Origin: Rudanella paleaurantiibacter
Lineage (GTDB): Bacteria; Bacteroidota; Bacteroidia; Cytophagales; Spirosomataceae
Length of the DNA stretch: 64,000 nt
NCBI RefSeq assembly: GCF_009184635.1
Contig: NZ_WELI01000001.1
Coordinates: 620,001-684,000 of the forward strand
Reading direction: 5' to 3'
The translations under genes were made by a program, and so were the position numbers. Positions 35,488 through 44,139 of the stretch are shown here, in pieces. How positions within the stretch are numbered: position 1 is the stretch's first letter; the number at the start of each line of letters is the position of its first letter. Under the pieces are notes generated by a model that did no database searches, was not told where the DNA came from, and worked only from the letters and a program-made list of their open reading frames with translations.

Positions 35488-37068
35488 ATGGAACAAAAAA
35501 CGGGATTTCGCCGGTGGGTGGTGGTCATTACGGCCATTACGGCAGCCATTATTGAACTGATCGATACCTCGATTGTAAACGTGGGCCTGACTGATATTGC
35601 GGGCAACCTCGGCGTTACTATCGAAGATGTGTCGTGGGTGGTGACGGCCTACGCCATTGCCAACGTGATTGTGATTCCGATGACGAGCTTTTTGCAGCGG
35701 TATTTTGGTCGCAAAAACTACTACATCGGCTCTATCATTCTGTTTACTGTAGCGTCTTGGGGGTGCGGTTTTGCCGATAATCTCTGGGTGTTGGTAGCCT
35801 TTCGGTTTTTGCAGGGGATCGGGGGCGGGGCCCTGCTATCGACCTCGCAGGGGCTTATGTACGACTCGTTTCCGCCCTCCCAACGCGCAACGGCTTCGGC
35901 CCTGTTCGGAATGGGCATTGTACTCGGCCCTACGCTCGGCCCCACGCTGGGGGGCTACATCATCGACAATTACCACTGGAGCTGGATGTTTTACATCAAC
36001 GTGCCGATTGGAATTGTGGCGGTGCTGATGAGCGTACTTTTCATCGACAAGAAAGCCGATGAACTGAACATCGACCGGCGGGCCATTCGGATCGACACAA
36101 TGGGGATTCTGTTGCTGGCTGTTGGCGTAGGTGCGTTGCAGTATGTGCTGGAGCGGGGCGAGGCCGACGACTGGTTTGACAGCCGGGTAATTCTGTACCT
36201 GACCGTATTGGCCGTGGTGGCGATACCATTTTTTATCTGGTGGGAGCTGCGCGGCACACCCGAACCGGTGGTCGACTTGCGGGCGCTCAAAAACCGGAAC
36301 CTCGCCATTGGGTCTATTCTGGTGGTGGTAGTGGGCTATGGCCTGTTTACCTCGGTGCTCCTGTTTCCGTTGTTTGCGCAACGGATTGTGGGCCTTACCG
36401 CTACCCAAACGGGGGTTTTGCTGATTCCGGGCGGGTTAGCTACCCTGCCCATGTTTATCCTGACCGGGCGGCTGCTGGCCAAAGGGGTTTCGCCCCGAAC
36501 GGTGGCTATCATAGGATACGTGGCCTTTGCCTCCTTTTGCTTTATCATGTCGACGTACAACGCCGATACCTCCAACGGCGATTTTGTGTTTGCGCTCGTG
36601 ATTCGGGGTATTGGGCTGGCGTTTGTCAACGTACCCCTAATCAACCAGTCGGTATCGGGGCTGGAGCCGCGTCAGATGCCCACGGGCATTGCCATTGTCA
36701 ACATGATGCGGCAACTGGGCGGGGCATTTGGCGTGGCCATTACGAACACCTACGTGACACAGCGGTCGGCGGTGCACCGGGGCGATCTGATTACCCATAT
36801 CTCGCCCGATAATCCCCTCTGGACCGAGCGTTTCAACGCCATGACCCAGGGTCTGGTGGCCCGGGGCATGAACGCCGTAGATGCCGGTACGGCCGCTCTG
36901 CGCAACATGGACCTGATTATTCAGAAACAGGCCCTGATGATTTCGTATCTCGACACGTTCCGGCTGGCCGGGTTGTTTTTCGCTTTGTCGTTTCCGCTTT
37001 TGTTTTTGCTCAAAAAGAAAAAAATGGACCCGGTAGCCGCCAAAGCAGCCGCCGATGCCGCCCATTGA
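35488..37068 (+). CDS. emrB: EmrB-type DHA2 (14-TM) MFS multidrug exporter
   Basis: 526 residues, ATG start (MEQKTGFRRWVVVITA). About 14 TM helices. Motifs: LIDTSIVNVGL in TM1, DVSWVVTAYAIANVI, RFLQGIGGGAL and the motif C-like segment GIVLGPTLGPTLGG typical of drug/H+ antiporters. C-terminus ends in a Lys-rich tail. It works with EmrA and TolC to expel hydrophobic compounds. The tolC start is 2 bp after the stop, so the two are translationally close. Confidence 0.94.
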   Translation: MEQKTGFRRWVVVITAITAAIIELIDTSIVNVGLTDIAGNLGVTIEDVSWVVTAYAIANVIVIPMTSFLQRYFGRKNYYIGSIILFTVASWGCGFADNLWVLVAFRFLQGIGGGALLSTSQGLMYDSFPPSQRATASALFGMGIVLGPTLGPTLGGYIIDNYHWSWMFYINVPIGIVAVLMSVLFIDKKADELNIDRRAIRIDTMGILLLAVGVGALQYVLERGEADDWFDSRVILYLTVLAVVAIPFFIWWELRGTPEPVVDLRALKNRNLAIGSILVVVVGYGLFTSVLLFPLFAQRIVGLTATQTGVLLIPGGLATLPMFILTGRLLAKGVSPRTVAIIGYVAFASFCFIMSTYNADTSNGDFVFALVIRGIGLAFVNVPLINQSVSGLEPRQMPTGIAIVNMMRQLGGAFGVAITNTYVTQRSAVHRGDLITHISPDNPLWTERFNAMTQGLVARGMNAVDAGTAALRNMDLIIQKQALMISYLDTFRLAGLFFALSFPLLFLLKKKKMDPVAAKAAADAAH

Positions 37069-37070
37069 TC

Positions 37071-38384
37071 ATGAAATACACCTCACTCATCTGTTTTCTG
37101 TTTCTGAACGCGCCAGTTTGGGCGCAGCCCGCCCTGCCCGACGACTTGCGGGCGCTGATTGGGCAGGCCAATACCCATTTTCCCCGGCTCAAAGAGCAGC
37201 AGGCCCTGATTCAGGCTGGTGAGCTGCGCACCGATATTGCCCGTACGGCCTTACAGCCGGTCGTTTCGGCCAACGCGTCGTACCAGTACATCAACCCCGT
37301 GCCCAAGGCAAACCTGCCGGTGAATGGCCGCGATGTGTCGGTGCAATTTCAGCCCAATCATAACGGCAATGCGTCGCTCAACGTGGCTGTACCGATCTAT
37401 GACTGGGGGCGCACCCGTGCCAACGTGGCCCGCGCGCAGGACGATGTGCAACTGGCCAAAGACAACCTCGAACTTACCCGCTTCAATCTGGCGTATCAGG
37501 TGGCCGGGGCTTACTACGGTATCGGGTTTCTGCAACGTAGCCTGGCCGTGCAGGACTCAGTCATCAAAACGGCAACGGGCAATATTCAGGTGATTGCAAA
37601 CCGGCTCCGCAACGGGGATGCGCTCGAGTTCGACGTGCTGACACAGCAGGTGCGGCTCGAAACGGCCAAAAACCGCAAAATTGATATTCAGAACCAGCTC
37701 GACCGGCAACGCGCCCTGCTTACTTACCTGACCGGTGTGCCCACGGCGGCCCAGACAATTGGCGAAGCCGCCCGCCGTTTCGACGGGTTTGGGGCACTGC
37801 CCGCAACCGACCAGACCGATGCTCTCGCGCAAACCGCGCAGGGAGCCAACCGGGAACTGGTGCTGGTGCTGGATCGGGTACGGCAGGCCGAGGCCGACAT
37901 TCGGTCGACACAGTTGGCTGCCCGACCCAGCCTTTCGTTTTCGGGGGCTGCGGGCTACCGCAATGGGTATTTGCCTGAGATCAACCGGCTACGGTTCAAC
38001 GAGGTGGCCGGGGTAAACCTGTCGGTGCCGCTCTATGCGGGCAAGCGGTACAAACTACAGGAGCAGGCTGCGCAGGTGAACCTGACGGCCAGCCGGTATG
38101 CCGTTGAAACGGCCAACGCCCAACTGCGGCAGAATATTGAGCAAACTCTGGCCGATATGCGGGCCAACGCGGCTCGTTTGCAGAACCTGAGCACCGCCGT
38201 CGCCCAGGCCGACAAGGCCCTCGCGCTGGCTCAGACCCGCCTGCGTAATGGGGTGATTACGCCGGTTGAGTTGCAGGCCGCCGAAACGGGCGTTGAAGAG
38301 GCTCGCCTGGCCCAATTGTCGTTTCAGTATCAATTATTGCTGAATCAGTTAGAATTAAAACGACTGTTGGGCGAGAATTTATAA
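37071..38384 (+). CDS. TolC-family outer-membrane efflux protein (emr operon)
   Basis: 437 residues from the ATG at 37071 (MKYTSLICFLFLNAPVWAQ); a TTG two codons upstream is less likely. Signal peptide about 1-19, then two OEP repeats of long helices with strands (VQFQPNHNGNASLNVAVPIYDWGRTRANV, and the matching EVAGVNLSVPLYAGKRYKLQ). The conserved repeat ends ELKRLLGENL. It supplies the outer-membrane channel for EmrAB. Third and last gene of the MarR-controlled operon. Confidence 0.93.
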   Translation: MKYTSLICFLFLNAPVWAQPALPDDLRALIGQANTHFPRLKEQQALIQAGELRTDIARTALQPVVSANASYQYINPVPKANLPVNGRDVSVQFQPNHNGNASLNVAVPIYDWGRTRANVARAQDDVQLAKDNLELTRFNLAYQVAGAYYGIGFLQRSLAVQDSVIKTATGNIQVIANRLRNGDALEFDVLTQQVRLETAKNRKIDIQNQLDRQRALLTYLTGVPTAAQTIGEAARRFDGFGALPATDQTDALAQTAQGANRELVLVLDRVRQAEADIRSTQLAARPSLSFSGAAGYRNGYLPEINRLRFNEVAGVNLSVPLYAGKRYKLQEQAAQVNLTASRYAVETANAQLRQNIEQTLADMRANAARLQNLSTAVAQADKALALAQTRLRNGVITPVELQAAETGVEEARLAQLSFQYQLLLNQLELKRLLGENL

Positions 38385-38578
38385 GCTTTGTGCGAAGCAA
38401 GTAGGTGACTGAATGGCCCAAAAAACCGTTGCCGGAGGCTTCTGAACCACTCATCCCCGCCTGGCAACCGGTGGTCATTCGTTTCATAAAAATTCCTAAT
38501 TCAAAACAACAAATGAGCTTGTCTGGCAGTTACTTAACCAGATAACACCACGACAAATTACAAACCCCGACAACAGGT

Positions 38579-38818
38579 ATGAAAGAGAAGATTATCGATA
38601 TATTAAACGGTTTCGGGGTGGAGCGAACAGCCATCACGGACGACGTTCACTTCACGCGTGACCTCGGACTCGACAGTCTCGACACGGTTGATCTGATCAT
38701 GCAACTCGAACAAGAGTTTGGCATCCGAATTCCCGACGAAGATTATTCGAAACTCACCACCCTGAGTGGGGTTATCAACTACCTCGAAGCCGAACAACAG
38801 GTCGAACAGCCCGTTTAA
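38579..38818 (+). CDS. Acyl carrier protein
   Basis: 79 residues, ATG start (MKEKIIDILNGFGV). Four-helix ACP with phosphopantetheine Ser33 in GLDSLDTVDL (30-39). The DSLDTVDL form is a little unlike the DSLDTVEL of housekeeping AcpP. No fatty-acid synthase genes are adjacent, so it could be a specialised or second ACP. It stands alone with a strong bidirectional terminator 23 bp downstream. Confidence 0.9.
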   Translation: MKEKIIDILNGFGVERTAITDDVHFTRDLGLDSLDTVDLIMQLEQEFGIRIPDEDYSKLTTLSGVINYLEAEQQVEQPV

Positions 38819-38840
38819 ATCCGGTCTTGAGACTATACGA

Positions 38841-38876
38841 CAACGGCCCGGTTCCTGCACAGGAACCGGGCCGTTG
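38841..38876. terminator. Strong bidirectional terminator hairpin
   Basis: Perfect 16-bp G+C-rich stem (CAACGGCCCGGTTCCT and complement) with a 4-base loop GCAC, between the convergent ACP and ComB-like genes. Confidence 0.85.
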
Positions 38877-38895
38877 TTTATAAGTAGCTTACCCC

Positions 38896-39606
38896 TTACC
38901 GTCTCATATTGACCAGGGCATTGCCGCGCAGTACGGGTACTACGTCGTACAGGTCGTGTTGCAGGCAGTAGGCAATGTCTTTCTGAATACCCAGACGTTG
39001 CAGCCGCCGGATGTGCGACGAGTTGGCGAGGTACTGAATGAGGTTGTCCTGCCCCTGACAGTACAGCCGCCAGGCCATAATGGTGCTGTCTTCTGCCATC
39101 ATGTACGTGTCTTTGAGCCGCTCCACCAAAGCCCCGGCAAAGAGGGTATCTTCCAGATTGAACCGGCCTTTCCAGCCCGCGCAAAGCACCAGTACGTCGT
39201 ACGGTTGCGATTTGAGGTAGCGCACAATGGCATCCAGATTCAGAAATGACCCCACCAGCACTTTCACCGCCGACCGCGACTTGGTAATGGCCAGCGTGCC
39301 GTTGGTGGTGGTCATGGCTACCTGCGCCCCCCGAATGTGGTCGTCCATGTAGCTAAACGGCGAATTGTCGAGGTCGAAGCCTTCTACTTTCTGGGCGTTG
39401 CGCTCGGCTGCGGCCAGAAACCCCCGGCTTTGCAGGTCGCGGCACTCATCCACCGTTGCTACGGGGATAATACTCTCAACACCGTACGCAAAGGCCGTAA
39501 CCATGCACGAAGTGGCCCGGAACACATCGGCTACCACCACAATCGTGTTGTCGATCTTGTGCAGGTGGAGTAGTTCGGGGGTAATACAAACGTCAATGTT
39601 TTTCAT
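38896..39606 (-). CDS. 2-phosphosulfolactate phosphatase family protein (ComB-like)
   Basis: 236 residues, ATG start (MKNIDVCITPELLHLH). Family motifs: VVVADVFRATSCMVTAFAYG near the N-terminus, AAERNAQKVEGFDLDNSP, MTTTNGTLAI and LCAGWKGRFNLEDTLFAGA. ComB hydrolyses 2-phosphosulfolactate in archaeal coenzyme M synthesis; bacteria that carry homologues do not make coenzyme M, so the real substrate here (possibly sulfolactate metabolism) is unknown. Family assignment is firm, function is not. Confidence 0.88.
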   Translation of the reverse strand: MKNIDVCITPELLHLHKIDNTIVVVADVFRATSCMVTAFAYGVESIIPVATVDECRDLQSRGFLAAAERNAQKVEGFDLDNSPFSYMDDHIRGAQVAMTTTNGTLAITKSRSAVKVLVGSFLNLDAIVRYLKSQPYDVLVLCAGWKGRFNLEDTLFAGALVERLKDTYMMAEDSTIMAWRLYCQGQDNLIQYLANSSHIRRLQRLGIQKDIAYCLQHDLYDVVPVLRGNALVNMRR

Positions 39607-39687
39607 AGGGGAGAAGGAAAACCGGAGAAGGGAAAAAGGTGTGAAGAGTACATAACCCTCCTCCTTGTTCCCTTCTTCCCATTCCCT
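39607..39687. repeat. Purine/pyrimidine hairpin spacer between gcvT and comB-like gene
   Basis: Left G/A arm (GGGGAGAAGGAAAACC, GGAGAAGGGAAAAAGG) and right C/T arm (CCCTCCTCCTTGTTCCC, TTCTTCCCATTCCC) with an unpaired centre. Same design as the permease spacers, 37 kb away. Confidence 0.7.
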
Positions 39688-40779
39688 TTATTTCTTAATA
39701 AATGGCAGTTTAACAACCTGAGCTTTCAGCAGGCGGTCGCGTACCTGCACAAAGAGTTCGGTGCCGGGTTTGGCGAGTTCGGCGGGTACGTAGCCCATGC
39801 CAATGCCCTTGCCGAGCGTGGGCGACTGTGTGCCCGAAGTAACCTCACCCACCACCGTGCCGTCGGCCGTACAGAGGGGGTAGTGCGCCCGCGGAATGCC
39901 CCGGTCGAGCAACTCGAATCCCACCAGTTTGCGGGTTACGCCCTGCTCTTTCTGGGCTTTGAGCACGTCGGCGTCGATAAAATCATGCGAGAATTTAGTG
40001 ACCCAGCCGAGGCCCGCTTCGATAGGCGAGGTCTCGTCGCTGATGTCGTTGCCGTACAGGCAGTAACCCATTTCGAGCCGCAGGGTGTCGCGGGCTCCCA
40101 GCCCGATGGGCTTGATACCGTGGGGGGCACCGGCTTCCATAATGGCATTCCAGACGGCCTCGGCCTGATGGTTGGAGACATAAATCTCGAAGCCACCCGC
40201 GCCCGTGTAGCCCGTAGCCGATACAATCACGTTGGCCTGACCGGCAAAGTCGGTTTTCTCAAACGTGTAGTACGACATGGCGTCGAGCCTGGCATTGGTG
40301 AGCGGCTGTAGCGCCTGAGCCGCCAACGGGCCCTGCACCGCAAACAGACACATACCATCTGAAACATTCACCAGCTCCACGTTCAGGTCGCCCACGTGGC
40401 TGTTGATCCAGGCCCAGTCTTTGTCGATGTTCGAGGCATTGACCACGAGCATGAACTCCACAGGGCTGATTTGGTACACGAGCAGGTCGTCGACGATGCC
40501 GCCTTTGCCGTTGGGCAGGTAGCTGTACTGCACTTTTCCGTCGAAGAGCAGGGTGGGGTCGTTGGCCGATACGCGGCTGATGAGCGCGCAGGCATCGTCG
40601 CCTTTGACAATAAACTCACCCATGTGCGAGACATCGAAAATACCCACGCCGTTGCGGACGGTGTGGTGTTCATCGAGGTCAGACGTGTAACGAACGGGCA
40701 TGTCGAAGCCCGCGAACGGGATTATCTTGGCTCCAAGCTGTTGATGAAGGGGATGGAGCGGTATTTGTTTGACGGTCAT
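39688..40779 (-). CDS. gcvT: Aminomethyltransferase, T-protein of the glycine cleavage system
   Basis: 363 residues, ATG start (MTVKQIPLHPLHQQLGA). Typical opening FAGFDMPVRY, GIFDVSHMGEF, NASNIDKDW (the catalytic Asp region), TGYTGAGGFEIYV and GLGARDTLRLEMGYCLYGND. The T-protein transfers the methylene group from H-protein-bound aminomethyl lipoamide to tetrahydrofolate. gcvP and gcvH are not adjacent, as usual in Bacteroidota. A TACTTTTG box lies 7 nt upstream of the start. Confidence 0.95.
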   Translation of the reverse strand: MTVKQIPLHPLHQQLGAKIIPFAGFDMPVRYTSDLDEHHTVRNGVGIFDVSHMGEFIVKGDDACALISRVSANDPTLLFDGKVQYSYLPNGKGGIVDDLLVYQISPVEFMLVVNASNIDKDWAWINSHVGDLNVELVNVSDGMCLFAVQGPLAAQALQPLTNARLDAMSYYTFEKTDFAGQANVIVSATGYTGAGGFEIYVSNHQAEAVWNAIMEAGAPHGIKPIGLGARDTLRLEMGYCLYGNDISDETSPIEAGLGWVTKFSHDFIDADVLKAQKEQGVTRKLVGFELLDRGIPRAHYPLCTADGTVVGEVTSGTQSPTLGKGIGMGYVPAELAKPGTELFVQVRDRLLKAQVVKLPFIKK

Positions 40780-40786
40780 AGTGCCG

Positions 40787-40794
40787 CAAAAGTA
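40787..40794 (-). promoter_or_regulatory. TACTTTTG -7 box 7 nt before gcvT start
   Basis: Minus-strand TTTCCGTACTTTTGC is shared exactly with the region before the GH3 gene at 51147. A short or absent 5' leader is predicted. Confidence 0.65.
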
Positions 40795-40829
40795 CGGAAA
40801 TTAGGGGTTTGATAGCACGATTGAACAGG

Positions 40830-41035
40830 AACGCGGATGACACAGATCAGGCCGATGCGCGCGAATGGCTTTTCTGATTCCTAATCCGCGAAAATCCGTT
40901 CAATCCGCGTCATCTGCGTGCCAATCCGTTTTGAATTAAATGGCACGCGGATGACACAGATCAGGCAGATGGACGGAGATTGGTCTTTTAGTTATTAATC
41001 CGCGAAAATCTGTTCAATCCGCGTCATCCGCGTGC
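40830..41035. repeat. Two tandem copies of a GCGGATGACACAGATCAG hairpin repeat
   Basis: Unit 1 at 40830-40922 and unit 2 at 40943-41035. Each unit opens with (G)CACGCGGATGACACAGATCA-like sequence and closes with CAATCCGCGTCATC-GCGTGC; the ends of unit 2 form a perfect 13-bp stem (GCACGCGGATGAC). The central parts differ between units. The unit resembles an intergenic repeat that I recall from many bacterial genomes. Confidence 0.85.
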
Positions 41036-41051
41036 TAACCCCTATTACGTA

Positions 41052-42515
41052 TTACCGCAAAGCAAAGTTGATCGGCAGACTGTACTTCACCCGTACCGGC
41101 ATACCCCGCTGAATACCCGGTTTCCAGTTACCATTCATCGCCTTCACCACCCGTAGGGCTTCGGCGTCGACAGCCGGGTGAACGCCTTTGACTACTTCAA
41201 AATCGCATAATGTGCCATCCGTGCAGACCACGAAGCTCACAAATACCTGGCCCTGGGCACCGGCCCGCTGGGCATCGGCAGGGTAGCGGAGCGTAGAGGC
41301 TAAAAACTGCGAAAGCCCCGGCATACCGCCCTTAAATTCGGGCTGCTGATTGGCTACTGTGTACCGCAGGGTGTCGGGTTGGTTGGCAAAGGCAGCCTTG
41401 CCGAGTGTCAGCTTGCCTTTGTCGTAGTCTTCAACATAGCTAAACGAGCCATCGGCAAACTGACCTGTCCAACGGCCAACTTTCATACCCTTTTCAAAGG
41501 TGCCGCGCTCGATAAACTGCGTGCGCCGACTAGTGTCAGCATAGGAAGTGGCCGATTCGGAGAGGGCCACGGTGCCGGTACCTTCGCTGACAAGTTGGGT
41601 GCCGGTGCTGTCCCAATAAGCAAGCATCTGCTCCGATTCAGGGGCGATGCTTATCATACCTCGTTCTCTAGGACGCGTCCGGATCTGCTGCAACTGCCCA
41701 TCGGGATACCAGGCCTTCTGGACAAAACGCGCCCCGTCGAAGGCATCCTGTCGGAGTACGGCCCCGTTGGGCATCCGGTCGGTTTGGCGCACCAGGTTCC
41801 GGTCCAGATCGTGGAAGGATCTCTCGAATGCCTGTCCATCGTTGGTGATCTCGTACAGATACCCAAACGGGCGCTCGTTCACATCGCGGTGGCCCACCCG
41901 AAACGCCAAGTTCGAGGCCGGAGCGTTTTTGACGGGTTCGCGGTAGTACGTCATTTCGGCTTCTTTTTTCCACCGGCTGCCCGAACGGACGTAAAACACG
42001 AGGTTACCCGTAGGTAGGCCCAGCGTGTCGGTCGGAACCTCCGAACGGATCGTGGCTGTATCCGACGGGGCAATGGAGCGAAACTTGCGATCGTAGTACT
42101 GAATAACAACCCCGTTTTCGTACTGCAACGGCGTTGATGCCCGGAAGAATACGGGTTGGGTGATAATTTGCCGCACGGGCTTGCCGTCTTTCAGAGCAGG
42201 TTGCCAGGCGTTGAAAAGCCGGAATGCGCGCAGGGCTTCCCGGTCGCAGTCGGGGCGTAGGGGTTTGATCACCGTAACCTCGGCAATGCGCCCATCAGGC
42301 TCTACGACGCCTTGCACCACCACCATGCCTTTCACGTTGGCTACCTGTGCCATAAACGGCTTGCGCACGTTAGCTGCCATGAACTCGTTGAGCATAGAGG
42401 CTCCGCCTTTGGGCACGGCCGGGCGTTCGACTTCAAAATCACGGTAGGCCGTTTGTTGGGCCTGAGCGGAGATACCCGCCAGCAGACAGAAACAAAGCAA
42501 CAGGACACGGTTCAT
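41052..42515 (-). CDS. Secreted protein with two TonB-C-like domains (paralogue 1)
   Basis: 487 residues, ATG start. Signal peptide about 1-20 (LLAGISAQAQQ) and no other membrane segment. An N-terminal TonB-C-like domain lies at about 50-150 (KGMVVVQGVVEPDGRIAEV, DREALRAFRLFNAWQP), a middle region has MORN-like strands (GTFEKGMKVGRWTGQFADGS), and a second TonB-C domain at about 390-487 (FKGGMPGLSQFLASTLRYPA, DAEALRVVKAMNGNW). Classical TonB has one C-terminal domain and an N-terminal anchor; these proteins have two domains and a cleavable signal. One of three tandem paralogues. A periplasmic TonB-like role is possible but unproven. Confidence 0.8.
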   Translation of the reverse strand: MNRVLLLCFCLLAGISAQAQQTAYRDFEVERPAVPKGGASMLNEFMAANVRKPFMAQVANVKGMVVVQGVVEPDGRIAEVTVIKPLRPDCDREALRAFRLFNAWQPALKDGKPVRQIITQPVFFRASTPLQYENGVVIQYYDRKFRSIAPSDTATIRSEVPTDTLGLPTGNLVFYVRSGSRWKKEAEMTYYREPVKNAPASNLAFRVGHRDVNERPFGYLYEITNDGQAFERSFHDLDRNLVRQTDRMPNGAVLRQDAFDGARFVQKAWYPDGQLQQIRTRPRERGMISIAPESEQMLAYWDSTGTQLVSEGTGTVALSESATSYADTSRRTQFIERGTFEKGMKVGRWTGQFADGSFSYVEDYDKGKLTLGKAAFANQPDTLRYTVANQQPEFKGGMPGLSQFLASTLRYPADAQRAGAQGQVFVSFVVCTDGTLCDFEVVKGVHPAVDAEALRVVKAMNGNWKPGIQRGMPVRVKYSLPINFALR

Positions 42516-42577
42516 AATAGCGTATTGGTTTGGATAATTTAGGAGACAAATAAATGAAAAAGTAGTGATACAAAAGC

Positions 42578-44077
42578 CTAATCGGCTACAAAGTGAATCG
42601 GGAGTGTAGAAGCGGCTTTAACCGGTAGGCCGTTTTGATAAGCCGTTAGCCAGAACGGCACTCGCTGCCGGTTCATGAGCCTGACTACCCGCAGGGCTTC
42701 GCGGTCGGCGGCCGGGTGGAGGCTTTTCGCTACCCGAATGTCGGTGGCCCGGCCGTAGGTGTTCACCTGAAAGCTGACCAGTACGTACCCCTGCACACCT
42801 CCCAGTTGCTCGCGGGTCAGGGGCCGAAGCTCGTGCGCCAGAAACCCGTTAAGTCGGCCGAACCCCCCCATGGGCATGGGCGGATGGTCAGTTGGGTGGA
42901 ACGTAAGGGTGTCGGGATAACCCGCAGTCCAGAAACGTTCGTGCTGAAGCACACCCTTGTCGTAATACTGCCTGTTCCAGCAGGAGCCATCGGCATAGGC
43001 CGTTTGCCAGTAGCCCTGCATACGGCCATTTTCGTACTCACCTTCTTCAATAAGCTCAACCTGCTGCCGGTAACGAATCCCCGAATTGACCTTAAGTTGT
43101 CGGCTGAATTTTCCCCGGCCTTCCATAATCTGCTGATGGCCAGTGCTATCCCACAAAGCCAGCAGTTGCGACGGTTGCTCCGCTTGTGAAGGCAGTATAG
43201 CCGTCTTTGAGGCATAAACAATCCGGACATTGCCGACGAGCCCCGCGTGCGACCACATCTGTTTGATTTGCCCACTCGGATACCATTCCGTAACGATATA
43301 ATATCCATTCAGTTGTTCGGTGCTTTTGACCACCATTCCCCGCTCGTCGCGGTCGAGCCGGAGGCCTACCGTTCCGTCGGGGCCCTGCACGTACTCGGCC
43401 AGAATACGTCCGTCTTTGCTCAACTGATACACCGGCCCAAACCCCGATTGGTTGGGCATCCGATGAATGAGCAGCGTACCACCCCGAAACGGTTCCGTGG
43501 ATAAGGCAATGGTGGTTTCCGTCTTCCATTGGCCCTCTTTTCGTTTGAAAAGCTGTAGGTCGCCGGTGGGCAGCCCCAACGTGTCGGTGGGGATTTGGGA
43601 GCGGTAGAGGGCCTCCGGGTCGGTGGGGGCTACCCGGTTCAGGTTGGTATCAAAATGCCAGGTAGCCAGACCGTTTTGGTAATCAACGGGCTCGTTTGGG
43701 TGGAAATATACGGGGGCCGTGACGCGTTGCCGTACGGGTTGGCCCTTTTTAAGGGCGGGTTTCCAGGCGTTGAAGAGCGAAAAAGCCCGCACGGCCTCGC
43801 GGTCGCAGTCGGGCCGTAGGGATTTGAGCACCGTGACTTCGGTGATGCGTCCATTGGGCTCGACAACACCCTGCACCACTACCAGGCCTTTGACATTGGC
43901 GACCTGCGCCAGAAACGGCTTGCGCACGTTGGTACTCATAAACTTGTCGAGCCAAGTTTGCCCTCCGCCCGGCTCGGCAGGCTGGTCGACTTCATAATCG
44001 GCATAAGCGGTCGACTGAGCGGATACCGTCAGCCGAATGAGGCAAAAACAAAGGGTAAGAATAAGACGTGAGGTCAC
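42578..44077 (-). CDS. Secreted protein with two TonB-C-like domains (paralogue 2), GTG start
   Basis: 499 residues from a GTG at 44077 (signal peptide MTSRLILTLCFCLIRLTVSA); no in-frame ATG lies upstream. N-terminal TonB-C-like domain about 50-150 (NVKGLVVVQGVVEPNGRIT, DREAVRAFSLFNAWKPALK), MORN-like middle (EEGEYENGRMQGYWQTAYADG) and a second TonB-C domain about 405-499 (GGFGRLNGFLAHELRPL, DREALRVVRLMNRQR). About 230 bp coding for the first domain is nearly identical to paralogue 3 while the remainder is clearly diverged, which suggests gene conversion or domain-specific constraint. Confidence 0.8.
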   Translation of the reverse strand: MTSRLILTLCFCLIRLTVSAQSTAYADYEVDQPAEPGGGQTWLDKFMSTNVRKPFLAQVANVKGLVVVQGVVEPNGRITEVTVLKSLRPDCDREAVRAFSLFNAWKPALKKGQPVRQRVTAPVYFHPNEPVDYQNGLATWHFDTNLNRVAPTDPEALYRSQIPTDTLGLPTGDLQLFKRKEGQWKTETTIALSTEPFRGGTLLIHRMPNQSGFGPVYQLSKDGRILAEYVQGPDGTVGLRLDRDERGMVVKSTEQLNGYYIVTEWYPSGQIKQMWSHAGLVGNVRIVYASKTAILPSQAEQPSQLLALWDSTGHQQIMEGRGKFSRQLKVNSGIRYRQQVELIEEGEYENGRMQGYWQTAYADGSCWNRQYYDKGVLQHERFWTAGYPDTLTFHPTDHPPMPMGGFGRLNGFLAHELRPLTREQLGGVQGYVLVSFQVNTYGRATDIRVAKSLHPAADREALRVVRLMNRQRVPFWLTAYQNGLPVKAASTLPIHFVAD

Positions 44078-44139
44078 GGGTGGCTTATAATCGTTTCTTT
44101 AAAAGTAAACAATTTCTTATTTCTCTGTAGATCATATGC

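Noticed and set aside
38579-38818. Acyl carrier protein as part of a polyketide or aryl-polyene cluster
   Set aside because: No ketosynthase or related gene is nearby, so no biosynthetic cluster is supported.
40830-41035. CRISPR-like repeat array
   Set aside because: Only two units with divergent interiors and hairpin ends, no spacers of uniform length and no cas genes; it is an interspersed repeat.
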